Below are positions 44,352 to 54,192 of a stretch of 64,000 bases of DNA, piece by piece. Position numbers and translations under genes: made by a program. The stretch is taken from contig CAMGYJ010000004.1 in assembly GCA_946122785.1 (NCBI GenBank), forward strand, positions 61,822,679 to 61,886,678. Reading direction: 5' to 3'. The notes under the pieces are model-generated. The model saw only the letters and a list, made by a program, of their open reading frames with translations, had not been told where the DNA came from and ran no database searches. How positions within the stretch are numbered: the stretch's first letter is position 1; every line of letters starts with the position of its first letter. The stretch comes from Linum tenue. Its lineage: Eukaryota; Streptophyta; Magnoliopsida; Malpighiales; Linaceae.

Positions 44352-44707
44352 TGTTGGAAGTTGATCTGCAGCAGAGAATCCGAATCCTACCAGGAGAAGG
44401 ATTGGAGCAAAACGCGCGCCAAGTCTGAGTTTCAAGTCCAGTGTGTCTAATAAAGGAAACGTCGCCGTCTGGTTTATTTCATTAAGAGTCCCTGAAGTAG
44501 TTGTTTGTGTTATTCGAGTCCTGTCCAAGTGTCAAGTGTAGTTGCGTGATTATAGTTAGTTGGTTAGTTGTGTTAGCTGATTTGCAGGGTCATTGAGTAG
44601 TGGTTAGAGTCGTGGAAGCCGGATTATGTGGCTGAAACAAACGTACAAAAACCCCTCTTGTTCATTCTAATAAAGTTTGTCAGATTGCAAACGTATTTGA
44701 GCCTTCA
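44352..44707 (+). repeat. 3' LTR of the copia element
   Basis: 356 bp, apparently identical to the 5' LTR; directly follows the polypurine tract. Confidence 0.95.
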
Positions 44708-44804
44708 TAATTAACCCTTTATTCGTATTCCCATCTTCCACGCACTCTCCCATTCGTTCAACATTAGATCGCTTCTCCAAGAATATAATCCACCACCTAG
44801 CTTT

Positions 44805-44810
44805 TATAAG
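44805..44810 (+). promoter_or_regulatory. TATA box of the DUF1218 gene
   Basis: TATAAG lies 92-97 bp before the ATG at 44902. It makes the in-frame ATG at 44812, only two bases further on, an unlikely start. Confidence 0.6.
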
Positions 44811-44901
44811 TATGAAAGGATTCACGTTCTCTCCCCCCAAGCTTCTTCCAAATACAGACTCTGGACATTTGGCCACCTCTCCCGACGATCAGAGCGAGAG
44901 A

Positions 44902-45662
44902 ATGTCGAATAATAAGAACGTTGGAGTGGCGATTTGCTTGCTGATCATGGCCATGGATGTCACTGCTGGCATACTTGGGATTGAAGCTGATATCTCTCAG
45001 AACAAGGTATGCCACCTTCATGTTTCTGATTGTTTCTGCTTAATTAAGGTGCATGATATGAAGCTACGAACCAGAAGAAGACGTAGAAGGACTAAACGAT
45101 TTCCTCTTGATCTGGACCAGGTGAAGCATTTGAAGGTGTGGATCTTCGAGTGCCGCGACCCGAGCATCAAGGCTTTCAAGCTCGGGGTTGCCGCCGCGGT
45201 GTTGCTAACGTTTGCACATGTGATTGCCAACTTGCTCGGCGGGTGCGTTTGCATGTCGTCCAAAGCAGAGTTACAGAGAGCATCCGCCAACCGGCAATTA
45301 GCCGTCGCTTCACTCATCTTCGCATGGTAATAAGCGGATGCTAATCCCGTCTTTCTTTTTTCTCCTTCTGTTACATAACGTGGTGAGATTTTTGCCTTTC
45401 TGATAATGGTCACGGGTTTCTAATTTGGGGTGTATTTTGGATTGTCGAAAACAGGATCACCATGGTGGTTGGGTTCTCAATGCTGATCATAGGAATAATG
45501 GCGAACTCCAAGTCCAGAAAATCTTGCGGCCTCTCCCACAATCGAGTGCTTTCCATTGGAGGGATTCTTTGCTTCATCCATGGGCTCTTCACCATCGCTT
45601 ACTACGTCTCTGCTGCCGCCGCAGCCAAGGAAGAACAACACCTTCACGCCGGCCATGTCTAG
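44902..45662 (+). CDS. DUF1218 four-TM membrane protein (VCC/MWL family)
   Basis: Three exons, 44902-45006, 45121-45326 and 45455-45662, giving 172 aa, the normal size. Four hydrophobic segments are visible: NVGVAICLLIMAMDVTAGIL at the N-terminus, a segment after residue 55 (LGVAAAVLLTFAHVIANLL), one around ITMVVGFSMLIIGIM and a last around GGILCFIHGLFTIAYYV. Conserved Cys and the WIFECRxPS, GGCVC and CGLSH blocks are typical of DUF1218 proteins. Arabidopsis relatives act at the ER/plasma membrane in vein patterning and lignin/secondary wall formation; the exact role here is unknown. The start follows the conserved N-terminus and the TATA position. The young copia element ending at 44707 cuts its promoter 195 bp upstream of the ATG. 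The gene converges on H2A. Confidence 0.92.
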
Positions 45663-45956
45663 CACCAATTCGAATTCAAAGCTCAAATTGTTCCTTAGTT
45701 CGAAATACCCACTTGTAATCTTCTGTCCAATCCCCTTCGTTCATTCACAAACGGATTTGTTCGCATATTCTAAAATATAGTTCCGAACAGATGAATTCAG
45801 AAATCGAAATGAAAATGGATTTCATTCATTAGCGATCCGATCATAGAACCCATACAAGAAACTGTAAGGAAATCAGTACATCTAATTAACCTAAGCTACT
45901 TCCTCTGCAAATTTCCACTTCACAATGTCAAGTACAAAAAGAAAGAAACAGAGCAT

Positions 45957-46477
45957 CTACTCGTCGGCGGCGGCGGCAGAGCGGCCTTTGGCGTCGGCTC
46001 TCTTGGGCAAAAGCATGTTGTGAATGTTGGGCATCACGCCGCCGTTAGCGATGGTGACTGAACCAAGCAGCTTGCTCAACTCCTCGTCGTTCCTCACCGC
46101 CAACTGCACGTGTCTCGGGACGACCCTCGTCTTCTTGTTGTCCCTCGCGGCGTTCCCGGCCAGTTCAAGAACCTGAAGAACAAAAAAGAATCACCAAAAC
46201 AATACAGTTAGGTTCCAGATCTGAGAGCTTTACATGATTTGATTGAGAAACAGGAGTGAGTGGGAAGGTGGGAAAGGGCAAAATTTACCTCGGCAGCGAG
46301 GTACTCGAGGACGGCGGCGAGGTAGACGGGAGCTCCGGCGCCGACGCGGTCGGCGTACTTGCCGGCTTTCAAGAAGCGAGCGATGCGGCCGACGGGGAAC
46401 TGCAGGCCGGCTTTCGTGCTCCTGGTGGTGCTCTTCTGGGACTTGCCGGAGCCCAGCGATTTTCCTCTTCCGGCCAT
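45957..46477 (-). CDS. H2A: Histone H2A, canonical type
   Basis: Two exons, 46477-46289 and 46172-45957, joining to 134 aa. The N-terminal tail [16 protein letters not shown] leads into the histone fold, including [20 protein letters not shown], the acidic-patch region [20 protein letters not shown] and [19 protein letters not shown]. The C-terminus ends in AAAADE. It lacks the SQEF phosphorylation motif of H2A.X and the SPKK motif of H2A.W, and it is not H2A.Z. The product pairs with H2B in nucleosomes. The promoter has a TATA box, a CCAAT sequence and the plant histone octamer, predicting S-phase expression. The single intron at the conserved AAE|V position is normal for plant H2A genes. 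Confidence 0.95.
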
Positions 46478-46601
46478 TGGTGAAGTTGAGATGAGGATTT
46501 TAAAAATTTCGTAAAGTTTCGATGGAGGGAAATTTGGGAGTGGCGCTAATTTCACTGAACAGAAGTTGTGGGTTTGTGACTTGAAATCTTTCAAGCAATG
46601 G

Positions 46602-46656
46602 TTTATATATAGTGGGTAGGAATAAGTTTCACCAATCAGCGGGACTGACGCGGATC
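46602..46656 (-). promoter_or_regulatory. H2A promoter: TATA box, CCAAT and histone octamer
   Basis: A TATATATAAA-type box at 46602-46611 lies about 125 bp upstream of the H2A ATG. CCAAT is at 46632-46636. CGCGGATC, the octamer (OCT) motif of plant histone promoters linked to S-phase expression, is at 46649-46656. Confidence 0.75.
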
Positions 46657-46952
46657 GCGATCTGTGGCCGTTGATTCGGGGTAGGAGCGGACGGCTGGAT
46701 GATGAGAGTTTGCTTTCCTCGTTTGTTTATTTGAATTTTACCCCGTATGAGCTGGCATTCCGGGAAAAGTTGTTAGCGAGGGCGGGAATATGAAAATATC
46801 AAAATGCAGGAACTTTATAATATGGGCTGGATAACTTTGCAAGCGGGTGACACGCGTGTGGGCTCGTAGACAAAAGAAACACCTGCAATCACAGGCCCAG
46901 TTTTCATAAGGTCCAACTCAATTTGTACAAAACTTTTGTTTCTTTGTTTTAG

Positions 46953-48308
46953 GGCCGATACTACGGTGCCGCTCCAAAAACTGCGGCACCGGTGACGCTA
47001 AATATGATTGGGCCACGTGAAGGTGATGTGGCATGAGTTGGCTTTGATTGAACCAGGCCCAAAGTCTGTGAGTGTTGAGTACTAGAACCAAACCGCATCG
47101 CCCACACTAACGGAGACCCTTCTTCGTCCAACCCAAACGCCAAAATGTTTTATCTTTATATTAAATAGAACTTTAATTAGGTTATTTTTTGGAAGCTCCA
47201 GAAAACAGAGGTCGACGGCGGAAGGAACCCGAAGGTAGTTTCGCAAACTCCTCCGGCGGTCACTCCAGACGGTGCCAAGTGAGAGAAGGGGAGAACCGCG
47301 GCGGTCACTGCAGAATCAATAGGGTCACTTGTTCTTGGTCGATCTCATCTCCAGGGTCAACCTTACCCTTCGATTCCAGATCGGAGGCGAAGGAACATGT
47401 ATCTGCGCCGCCTGTGTCAAAATCGAAAACCGCCGAGGCCGATGCAATATCTGGTACAGCCTACCCGATTCACCTCCACTAAGATCCGTCACCTGCTCCG
47501 TCGTCATCGAAATCTCATCTTCCCCTCATTTTGACCCTAATCGAGGTCTTCGATCCGAGATCCTCTTCTGCATCTTTTTATCTGTTCGTTTCTTGATGGA
47601 GTCGTATTGCCCAGTCCAAGGTTCTATCTCATTGTAAGTTATCACGATAGGATTTGGAGAATTTTGCATCCGTACATCAAACATTAGGAGTAGGGTTCAA
47701 TTCCCATTTAGGGTTCTCATTAGTTTCTACTTAGTGGGCAAAAGTTTAATGTTGGAATGATTTGGGAGCGACCGCCGGTGAAGGAAGCGTCTCTCACTTC
47801 TCTGACCTGGACTCGTTTGGCTTTTGGCGGAGGCGCTTTTCGATGGTGTCAGAGGCCTACGAAGATATAGATTTCTTCGCCTCTGAACAAGTCACCGGAG
47901 TGTTTTGGAGAATGGATCATCGGCCATGAACAAGTCACCGGAGTGATTTTGGAGAGATTTCGGAGAAGGAGATCAATAAACTCCCTTCTGGTTCGTCGAT
48001 CGTCATCCCCTGTTTCTCTGTTTTCTGAATCTTCCTCTAAACAAAGTAACAAAATAATTACATTTTTAATTAATAAAAATAAAGATAGTTTGGCAAAGAA
48101 AAAAAAGGAGGAATCGTTTGGGTTTGACGGAGAAGGAGTCTCCGTTTGAATGTGAGTGAGGGACGGGTTGGTTATGGTTAGTAATATACTCATGGGTTTT
48201 GGTTTTGGCTTAAATCAATTAAGTGACTGCCACATAAGCTCCACATGGCCCAATCAAATGTAGCGTCACCGGTGCCGCAATTTTTAGAGCGGCACCGTAG
48301 TATTGGCC
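46953..48308. mobile_element. Mutator-like element (Pack-MULE-like) with 9-bp target duplication
   Basis: 1356 bp. The left end is GGCCGATACTACGGTGCCGC and the right end, reverse-complemented, GGCCAATACTACGGTGCCGC. The TIR similarity extends about 80 bp (through GCGGCACCGGTGACGCTA and GATTGGGCCA). The perfect 9-bp duplication TTGTTTTAG flanks it (46944-46952 and 48309-48317). There is no transposase. The interior is GC-richer than the flanks and could be captured host DNA, but I recognise no gene in it. A GAACAAGTCACCGGAGTG direct repeat lies at 47885 and 47928. Confidence 0.88.
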
Positions 48309-48317
48309 TTGTTTTAG

Positions 48318-48861
48318 TTTCCGCTTCTTCTTTTTTTAAAGGCAAAATACACTTCAATAGCCATAACTTTACACTTTTTGACAAATATAGCCAGATTCTG
48401 AAAAAATACACAGAAATAGTCAAAATTTTGAAAATGCTTTGACAATTATGGTCATTTTCCATTATTAAATGTGACGTCGTTAGTGATGTCATTAGTTACC
48501 TGTTCGCGTCACTGAGGTGGCTAAATTTTTTACTCTACGTCGGCACCAACTGGACTGGAATTGCCACCTCCGGCCACGTCATCCTGAGGAGAGAGAACCG
48601 ATTGGGGCAATTAAATATGCCCAACGACTTCTCCTCCATCGTAATTTTTGATTTCATCTTCCTCCCAGAAACAGCCGAAATCGACTTCCATCTTCCTCAC
48701 AACGGCAGCCGCAATCCGGCGAAGAACCATCGAAACTGCCAACAATAGTGATTTCGCTGTCGTCGCTTGTCGCCCCTACCCATTCACCGATTTCGCCAAC
48801 CTCTGGCTCCCCTCGTCCCTTCCATATTTCCATCGACAGTCCGCATTTCCCATCCCTAACG
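48318..48861. other. Repeat-like upstream region of the GRF gene
   Basis: The ATAGCCATAACTTTACACTT ... GACGTCGTTAGTGATGTCAT sequence type is repeat-like in plant genomes, so the GRF gene may itself be carried by an element. I cannot define its ends. Confidence 0.35.
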
Positions 48862-49417
48862 ATGTCACAAAGGGGCATTCGGGGTGCTCACAAGAATGGC
48901 GCCGATTCGGACTCAACAAGTGTCAAGAGTGGGTTTTCTATCCTATGCGAACACAATGTCCTAGTTGTGACTATGATTAATACCTCTGGGACTGAGTTGA
49001 ATCCAAGAAGGCAGTTCTATGGCTGTCGTTATTGGAAGGTAAGGCCATTTCATTGTAATTTGATGATTTTATCGGTTTGATGTTGGTTGACTAAGGAGGG
49101 ACGATGGTTTGCAGGATGGGAAAGGATGTAGATTTTTTAGGTGGGTGAACGGCAATGAGGAAACATTAGAGTCAAGGAACCATGATATGGAGAGTATTAT
49201 TATGAACTTGGAAGAGAGACTTGGGTTGGCCGAATCCAATGCTGAGAGGAGGAAGAAGGATAAAAAGCTAATGGCATAAGAGCTAAGGAATGGGATGCAA
49301 GTTCGGCAAGTTGGATTAGCTGAAGAGATCCGGGTCATGATATATATGTTGACTGTTTTGTTGATCATGAATGTGTTTTTGTTTGTGGTTCTGTGGAGGA
49401 AGGATTGTGGCATGTAA
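48862..49417 (+). pseudogene. zf-GRF domain, coiled-coil/TM protein with nonsense mutation
   Basis: Exon 1 (48862-49038) encodes the GRF zinc finger (LCEHNVLVV ... NPRRQFYGCRYW), and exon 2 (from 49115) continues it (DGKGCRFFRWV). A charged helix then leads to an in-frame TAA at 49277-49279. Beyond the stop the same frame continues for 45 codons into a clear transmembrane segment (IYMLTVLLIMNVFLFVVLW) and a stop at 49415-49417. Small plant GRF proteins usually have this finger-coiled coil-TM order, so the early stop probably inactivates the gene or yields a soluble form. Some such proteins are multi-copy or element-associated. The zinc ligands would be the Cys-x-His of CEH and the two later Cys. 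The function of this family is not established. Confidence 0.6.
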
Positions 49418-50072
49418 GTTATCGTTTATATACGTTGGATATGTAATTCGATGTCGAACTTCCACTAGTATGTAAGTTTGTCCACATGTATTTGGTATAA
49501 CATTTTGGCATTGAATGATGAAAAGAGTTGCATAAGCTGTATTTGTGGACAAAAGAAGTGCATAACCTGCATTACATAACCTAACATAATAACTGCATTA
49601 CTTGTTCACATTACTTGTTCACATCACTTGGTTACATTGTTTTTTAACCCATAATATAACCTAACATAAGGTGTTTCCACTACAAAAAGAGTATGCAAGA
49701 CTCTTAACAAAAAGTTAGCATTCCTTAAGGCTTCTTATAGCCATTACACGAGTCATCCAAAATAACACCTAACAACCTCAGTTTCTAGCCTGTACAAAAA
49801 ACGAGTCAAAAGGTTTCTTTCATGGCATTCTAAGGCTGAGTTGGTGGTGGTTGGCTTCCATGTAAGTCCATCACAGAAGTTTGGGTTAAATGAACTGGTT
49901 TTGGATCTCCATGAGGGCGACCACGTGCCCCATTCAGCTGCAAATCTAAGAACACACATATGTAAGTACTTAGGCAGTTTGTATTCAAAAAATCCCACCC
50001 TTCCAATATTTGTCAAATCACCCTAACATATTGGTTCCCCGTGTTCTCATCGACATAAACACCCACGATAGT
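49418..50072. other. Unassigned DNA
   Basis: Minus-strand frames near 49753-50016 lack recognisable domains. Possibly the tail of the frame at 50073-50438. Confidence 0.3.
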
Positions 50073-50438
50073 TTATGGAGGTGCCTCTGAAGCCTGGTGG
50101 GAAGTGGAGTGATGTGAGCTATGAGGTGGTTGTGGAGCTGCATCATCTCCTTCCTCCTCATCATCTTCAGTTTCGTCTTCCTCAAACTCCTCAAGGTTAT
50201 CAACCTCTTCCCCATCGACAACCGCCCTTGCATTCACCTTCCTTCTCTTCCCTTCCCCATAGGAACGTAAGGCATCCCTATTTTCGTGGTACGCATCATC
50301 GGATGTCAAGGCATTCTCAGAGTCGTAAACATGGTAGATATCTTGTGTAATGGATGCAACTGCATCACGATCTGTTTCCATTGATATATCTTCATGACCA
50401 ATCTGATTTGGATCATTCTCATCCCAAGCATCGGACAT
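50073..50438 (-). CDS. Hypothetical acidic protein
   Basis: 121 codons. Its start is MSDAWDENDPNQIGHEDISM and the C-terminal half has a long Glu/Asp run (about residues 80-100) before a His/Ser-rich end. There is no domain that I recognise and no clear promoter. Its place between a GRF pseudogene and a copia remnant suggests an element-derived fragment. Kept because the composition is biased but not a simple repeat. Confidence 0.3.
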   Translation of the reverse strand: MSDAWDENDPNQIGHEDISMETDRDAVASITQDIYHVYDSENALTSDDAYHENRDALRSYGEGKRRKVNARAVVDGEEVDNLEEFEEDETEDDEEEGDDAAPQPPHSSHHSTSHQASEAPP

Positions 50439-50689
50439 CCCTGCAAATGAACTTTAAGTGATTAGCTACTAAACTAAACCCCTAAGCTTAATTAAATAAT
50501 CATTAGTTACTAATAGTATAAACAAATCACTACCAGACAAGCAATCGTAGTCTAGATTCACTCATGTTTGAATCTAATTTTTGTTGCATTCATGACCTAA
50601 TCTCTCAACAAATGATTGATTTAATCCACGTAGATAGAAGGCTTTGCACAAAACTTGGAGAGAATCTGAAACCACATTAATGGAGTGAA

Positions 50690-52080
50690 CACCAGACAAA
50701 GCTTACACTTATGGCATACCAGACTAGGACACCTAACCTTACCAAGATAACAAGAAGTAGAGAAGAAATGTAATGAAGTAGTAGTACCAAAATCGAGTGA
50801 TTGTGAGGTTTGTCGTATGGCTAAGCAAAAACGTTTACCTTTTGTTATAAGTAAAAAATGGTTGCTACCATATTTGACACTACACATGTGGACATCTCGG
50901 TACAAATTGATGTGGTCTCTCGCGATAGTTTTAAGTATTTATTGACAGTTTTGGATGACTTTAGTAGAAGTACATGACTGTTTTTTATGAGGTACAAGTT
51001 CGAAACTCGTGGTTTATTGCAACCCTTTTACACCGTGGTGGCAACTCAATTTGAAAAGAAGATTAAGGTTATCAGGTATGATCAGAGGCGAGAGTTTAAT
51101 ATGCCTGCTTTTTACCAAGAACATGTAATAATCCATGAGAGGAGTTGTGTTAAAACATCACAACAGAATGACAGAGTTGAAAGGAAATATCGACATTTGC
51201 TAAATGTAGCTAGGGTATTGAAGTTTCAATATGGAGTTCCAACTAGTTTATGGAGTCACCTTGTTTTGCATGGGGCTTACTTAGTTAACATGATTCTCAC
51301 ACCTGTGTTGAAGAATAAAATACCATTTGAAAGTTTATATGATATCCCTCCCGACTATAGTTCATTGAAGGTTTTTGGTTGCTCTGCTTTATGCCACCGT
51401 GTTGGACGAGCACATGAGAAAATTTGCAGAAAGAGCAAGAAAAACCATGTTGTAGGATATCCTTATGAAATTAAAGGTTTCAAACGGTATGTTCTGGAGA
51501 ATGATGTGTTTCAATAGACATATGGAATGTTAGAAACATCATTTTCGTGGGTTTCTCTCGTATGATAATTATTATTAGGATTAGTAGAATTTGGGTAGAA
51601 TTAGGTTATTTAGCAAGTTTTCCTGTATCTTCCTATAAATATGTACATGAGGTTTGAATCCAGAATAATCAAGAACAATTATTCAGAAAATATCTCTCAA
51701 ACATTAATATATCTTTCTCTCTCAAACTCTATCCTTCTTCCTAGAGGCTTCGCCCATTCTCTTATGTTCTTCCCCAATACGGTCTTCAATCCTTAATACC
51801 CAATCCTTAATACCCAATTCTCTTATCTAAATCTCTAATTTTTATTATTTGATTGAATACCCAATCCTTAATACCCAATTCTCTTATCTAAATCTCTAAT
51901 TTTTATTATCTAAATCTCTAATTTTTATTCTCAATTCCTATTGTTATGAGTAATCACGGGTGCCCAAGATCAGTCTCTATAAGCCCTAGAAAGAGGGTTT
52001 CTAACATGAATCTTTCCATTAAAGGCGGAGGGAGACAATGATAAACCAAATACAAAACCAGTAGAGTTAAAAGGTTCTAA
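50690..52080 (+). mobile_element. Decayed Ty1/copia element interrupted by a solo LTR
   Basis: Plus-strand frames give the pre-integrase region (LWHTRLGHLTL, then CEVCRMAKQKRLPF). An integrase frame at 50987-51517 (FEKKIKVIRYDQRREFNMPA, KTSQQNDRVERKYRHLL and SLKVFGCSA) follows. Frameshifts and stops separate them, and the second catalytic motif is altered (RYDQRREF). The element is dead. Its likely continuation after 52007 includes TTAAAGGCGGAGGGAGACA. Confidence 0.75.
51528..52006 (+). repeat. Solo LTR
   Basis: 479 bp with the classic ends TGTTAGAAAC...GTTTCTAACA, a TATA-type box (CCTATAAATATG) near 51635 and short CCTTAATACCCAAT and ATCTCTAATTTTTATT duplications at 51790-51930. It interrupts the copia remnant. 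The flanks TGGAA and TGAAT do not form a clean target duplication. Confidence 0.6.
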
Positions 52081-52338
52081 TGCCTACATGCTAAGGTTAG
52101 GGACTTAGGCATTCGAGATTTGTTCCTTGGAACTAATCACTTTGATCGCAGATTCAAAGAGCTTCTTCATATAAGGCTGGAAAATTAAAGTTGTAATTAC
52201 ACAGTTGTCTCCCCCCCTGCAAAATAACATTACGAATTTACGATGGGAGCAAGCAATGATCTCATCATAGTCCCAAACCAACTAACAGAAAAAAGTTTTC
52301 CACAACATGGAAAATACAGCAATTCTTAGCCCTAGCTC
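52081..52338. other. Spacer / psbQ 3' UTR
   Basis: Copia debris, then the probable psbQ 3' untranslated region. Nothing else. Confidence 0.4.
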
Positions 52339-53469
52339 TTAACCCAGCTTAGCCAGAACATCATTCAAGTTAGATACGGTCTCAGCATAGTACTTCTCTG
52401 CCTGAGGAGAGCTCTTGATCTTTGCTGCATAATCCAGCTGCAATAAACCCATCAAAAGAACACAACAATTTTGATCAGCACCTTTAGATTCAAAAAAGTT
52501 TGATACTAGCATTTGGGTACCTCAAAGAATCAAAAGTATTTCGATAAATTTACAATGATATCGAGAACCCGTTAATCTTAATAACTCTGAGCTGTTAGGA
52601 GATTTCCAAAAAGGGTTTATGTCATTCATTTATACGTTCATTGACTTGAAGATTGTATAAACCCTACAAAGACTAGTGCATTAATTTAGTGTTCATACAC
52701 AATCAGGATTCGAACGCCTAAACCATCACCTAAACTCTATAATGCACTGCCGAAACGAAACCTAGTGAACTCCGAGTTGTCGAGAGAAGTTTAAGATAAG
52801 ATCTTACTTCACTCTTACAAAACTTACATTGTTGATGCTCTGGAAGAGCTTTCCGGTGAGATCGGTGAGGGCTTGCTTCTCCGGCTTAGGCTTGGAAGCG
52901 ATCACGGTTTTGAGGTCGTAGCGAAGGTACGACGCCCTGAGCCGAAGGTCGTTCATCACATACGGCCAAGCCTTCTTGTCAATGAACGACTTCACGTTCA
53001 CTATCTCATTGGCCGACACTTTGACCCTCGCCGCCGCCTCCGCCGGCGTCTGCGGCTGCAGATAGAACCTCTCCTTCAGCGGCAGGTCCACGTCCCTCGC
53101 CTCGTCGGCGTTCAGCGTCCCAGCTGCCAGAATCAAAGAATTTCATAACCCTCAAATTGACCGGTCAAACAAATGAACAGAGACGAACCCTATATCAATT
53201 TACTTACGCAGTCCACCGGAGGGAGCCGGAGGCGGGCCAATCTTGATCGAATTGGCCTCGGCGAGCACCGCCTGGACGAAAGACCCAGAAGCCAAACCGA
53301 CGGCGACAAGACCCATCATTGACCGGCGGCTGGTTTCCGGCTCAGCAGCCTGCTGCTGTGCTCGAATCGTTAGGAAGCCGCCCGGACGAGCTGCAGCCGC
53401 CACGCGGCCGGTGGCGCTAGCCACGTTCAATCGGGTCGAGCCACCCATCGAAGCCATCGCCTGAGCCAT
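52339..53469 (-). CDS. PSBQ: PsbQ, oxygen-evolving enhancer protein 3 of photosystem II
   Basis: Three exons, 53469-53208, 53123-52828 and 52437-52339, giving 218 aa. The bipartite targeting sequence has a Ser/Ala/Arg-rich plastid transit peptide followed by a thylakoid lumen signal with a twin arginine (SRRSMMG, Arg48-Arg49), a hydrophobic core and an Ala-rich cleavage site (VLAEA). This is the Tat pathway signature. The mature part has the four-helix PsbQ sequence: [35 protein letters not shown] and the C-terminal [17 protein letters not shown]. It is a lumenal extrinsic subunit that stabilises Ca and Cl at the oxygen-evolving Mn cluster. It shares an upstream region with the divergent kinesin gene, which holds G-boxes and GATAAG elements fitting light-regulated expression. 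Intron 2 contains a dispersed repeat. Confidence 0.96.
52550..52760. repeat. Dispersed SINE-like repeat in psbQ intron 2
   Basis: Copy of the family at 9446-9650: AATAACTCTGAGCTGTTAGG at the start and AATCAGGATTCGAACGCCTA near the end. Confidence 0.45.
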
Positions 53470-53577
53470 TGTTGTTCAGTTTTCTGATTATGGTTTGTTT
53501 TCTGGAGCTCTGTATATCTGGCACTGGTTATTTGTTCAATTGTGTGTGTGATGTAGATTGATTGTTGGCTAAAACTT

Positions 53578-53702
53578 GCCTTATCTGACATTAGATAAGG
53601 CAGGATATGATTCGCACCAATTAGAGCACGACACGTGTTGGTCAGTTTTCTCCGTTTTGACATGTCGGATTCGATTGTGGGCTGGTGGTTGGCTGCCACG
53701 TG
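53578..53702. promoter_or_regulatory. Light-type elements in the psbQ/kinesin divergent promoter
   Basis: GCCTTATCT GACATT AGATAAGGC (53578-53601) is a perfect dyad containing two GATAAG I-box cores. G-boxes CACGTG occur at 53632-53637 and 53697-53702. I-box plus G-box is the established pairing in light-responsive photosynthesis promoters. The elements are 110-235 bp upstream of the psbQ ATG and about 490-615 bp from the kinesin ATG. Confidence 0.65.
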
Positions 53703-54192
53703 GAGTCTATAAGATGAGTCTGTTTTTCTGCCGGTTTGGATGGGATGGGATTAAGTGGCTGGACCCAGCCCAGCCCGCAGTAAATTTTACGACGAATGAA
53801 ATTGGGCCGAGCCCAAGTGAATTCTTCCAACGGCCACTTTCCTTTCCACCCCGTCAAAAGAAAATAGACGCGCCTCCTCTCCCGAAAATTCAAATCGTTT
53901 CAAAATTTCATTTTCCGCCCAAATCGATTTCCCAATCTCTCTCTCCGGCTTCTCCGTCCGTCGCAAGTCGCAACCCTAACGGTAGACATATTCAGATTTC
54001 GCCGGCGAAAGCTCAGATCTCCCGTTCCAGTAGCTAATTCCGACCATCATTCCGCCGCTCGCCGAGTCAATCGACGGGATCGAATTGAATCGAGCCCTCT
54101 CCGAAGAACACACTTGGAGAGGAGGAAGCAGTTTCTTTCCACAAGCACCGTTTCGCCTCAGTTCTTTTGTTTAGTTCCAGACGAACGGTCCA

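Larger units (their letters stand above)
39557..44707 (+). mobile_element. Complete Ty1/copia retrotransposon
   Basis: 5151 bp, flanked by the 5-bp target duplication TAATT at 39552-39556 and 44708-44712. LTRs of 356 bp lie at 39557-39912 and 44352-44707, TG...CA ended, with no difference found by eye. The Met-tRNA primer-binding site TGGTATCAGAGC is at 39916-39927 and a polypurine tract AGGGGAGGAT at 44341-44350. A single uninterrupted gag-pol frame fills the interior. Everything needed for autonomous movement seems present. It sits about 100 bp upstream of the TATA box of the DUF1218 gene, same orientation. Confidence 0.97.

Noticed and set aside
44812..44901. 30-residue N-terminal extension of the DUF1218 protein
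   Set aside because: The ATG is two bases after the TATA box, so it would not be in the mRNA; the family starts at the later ATG.
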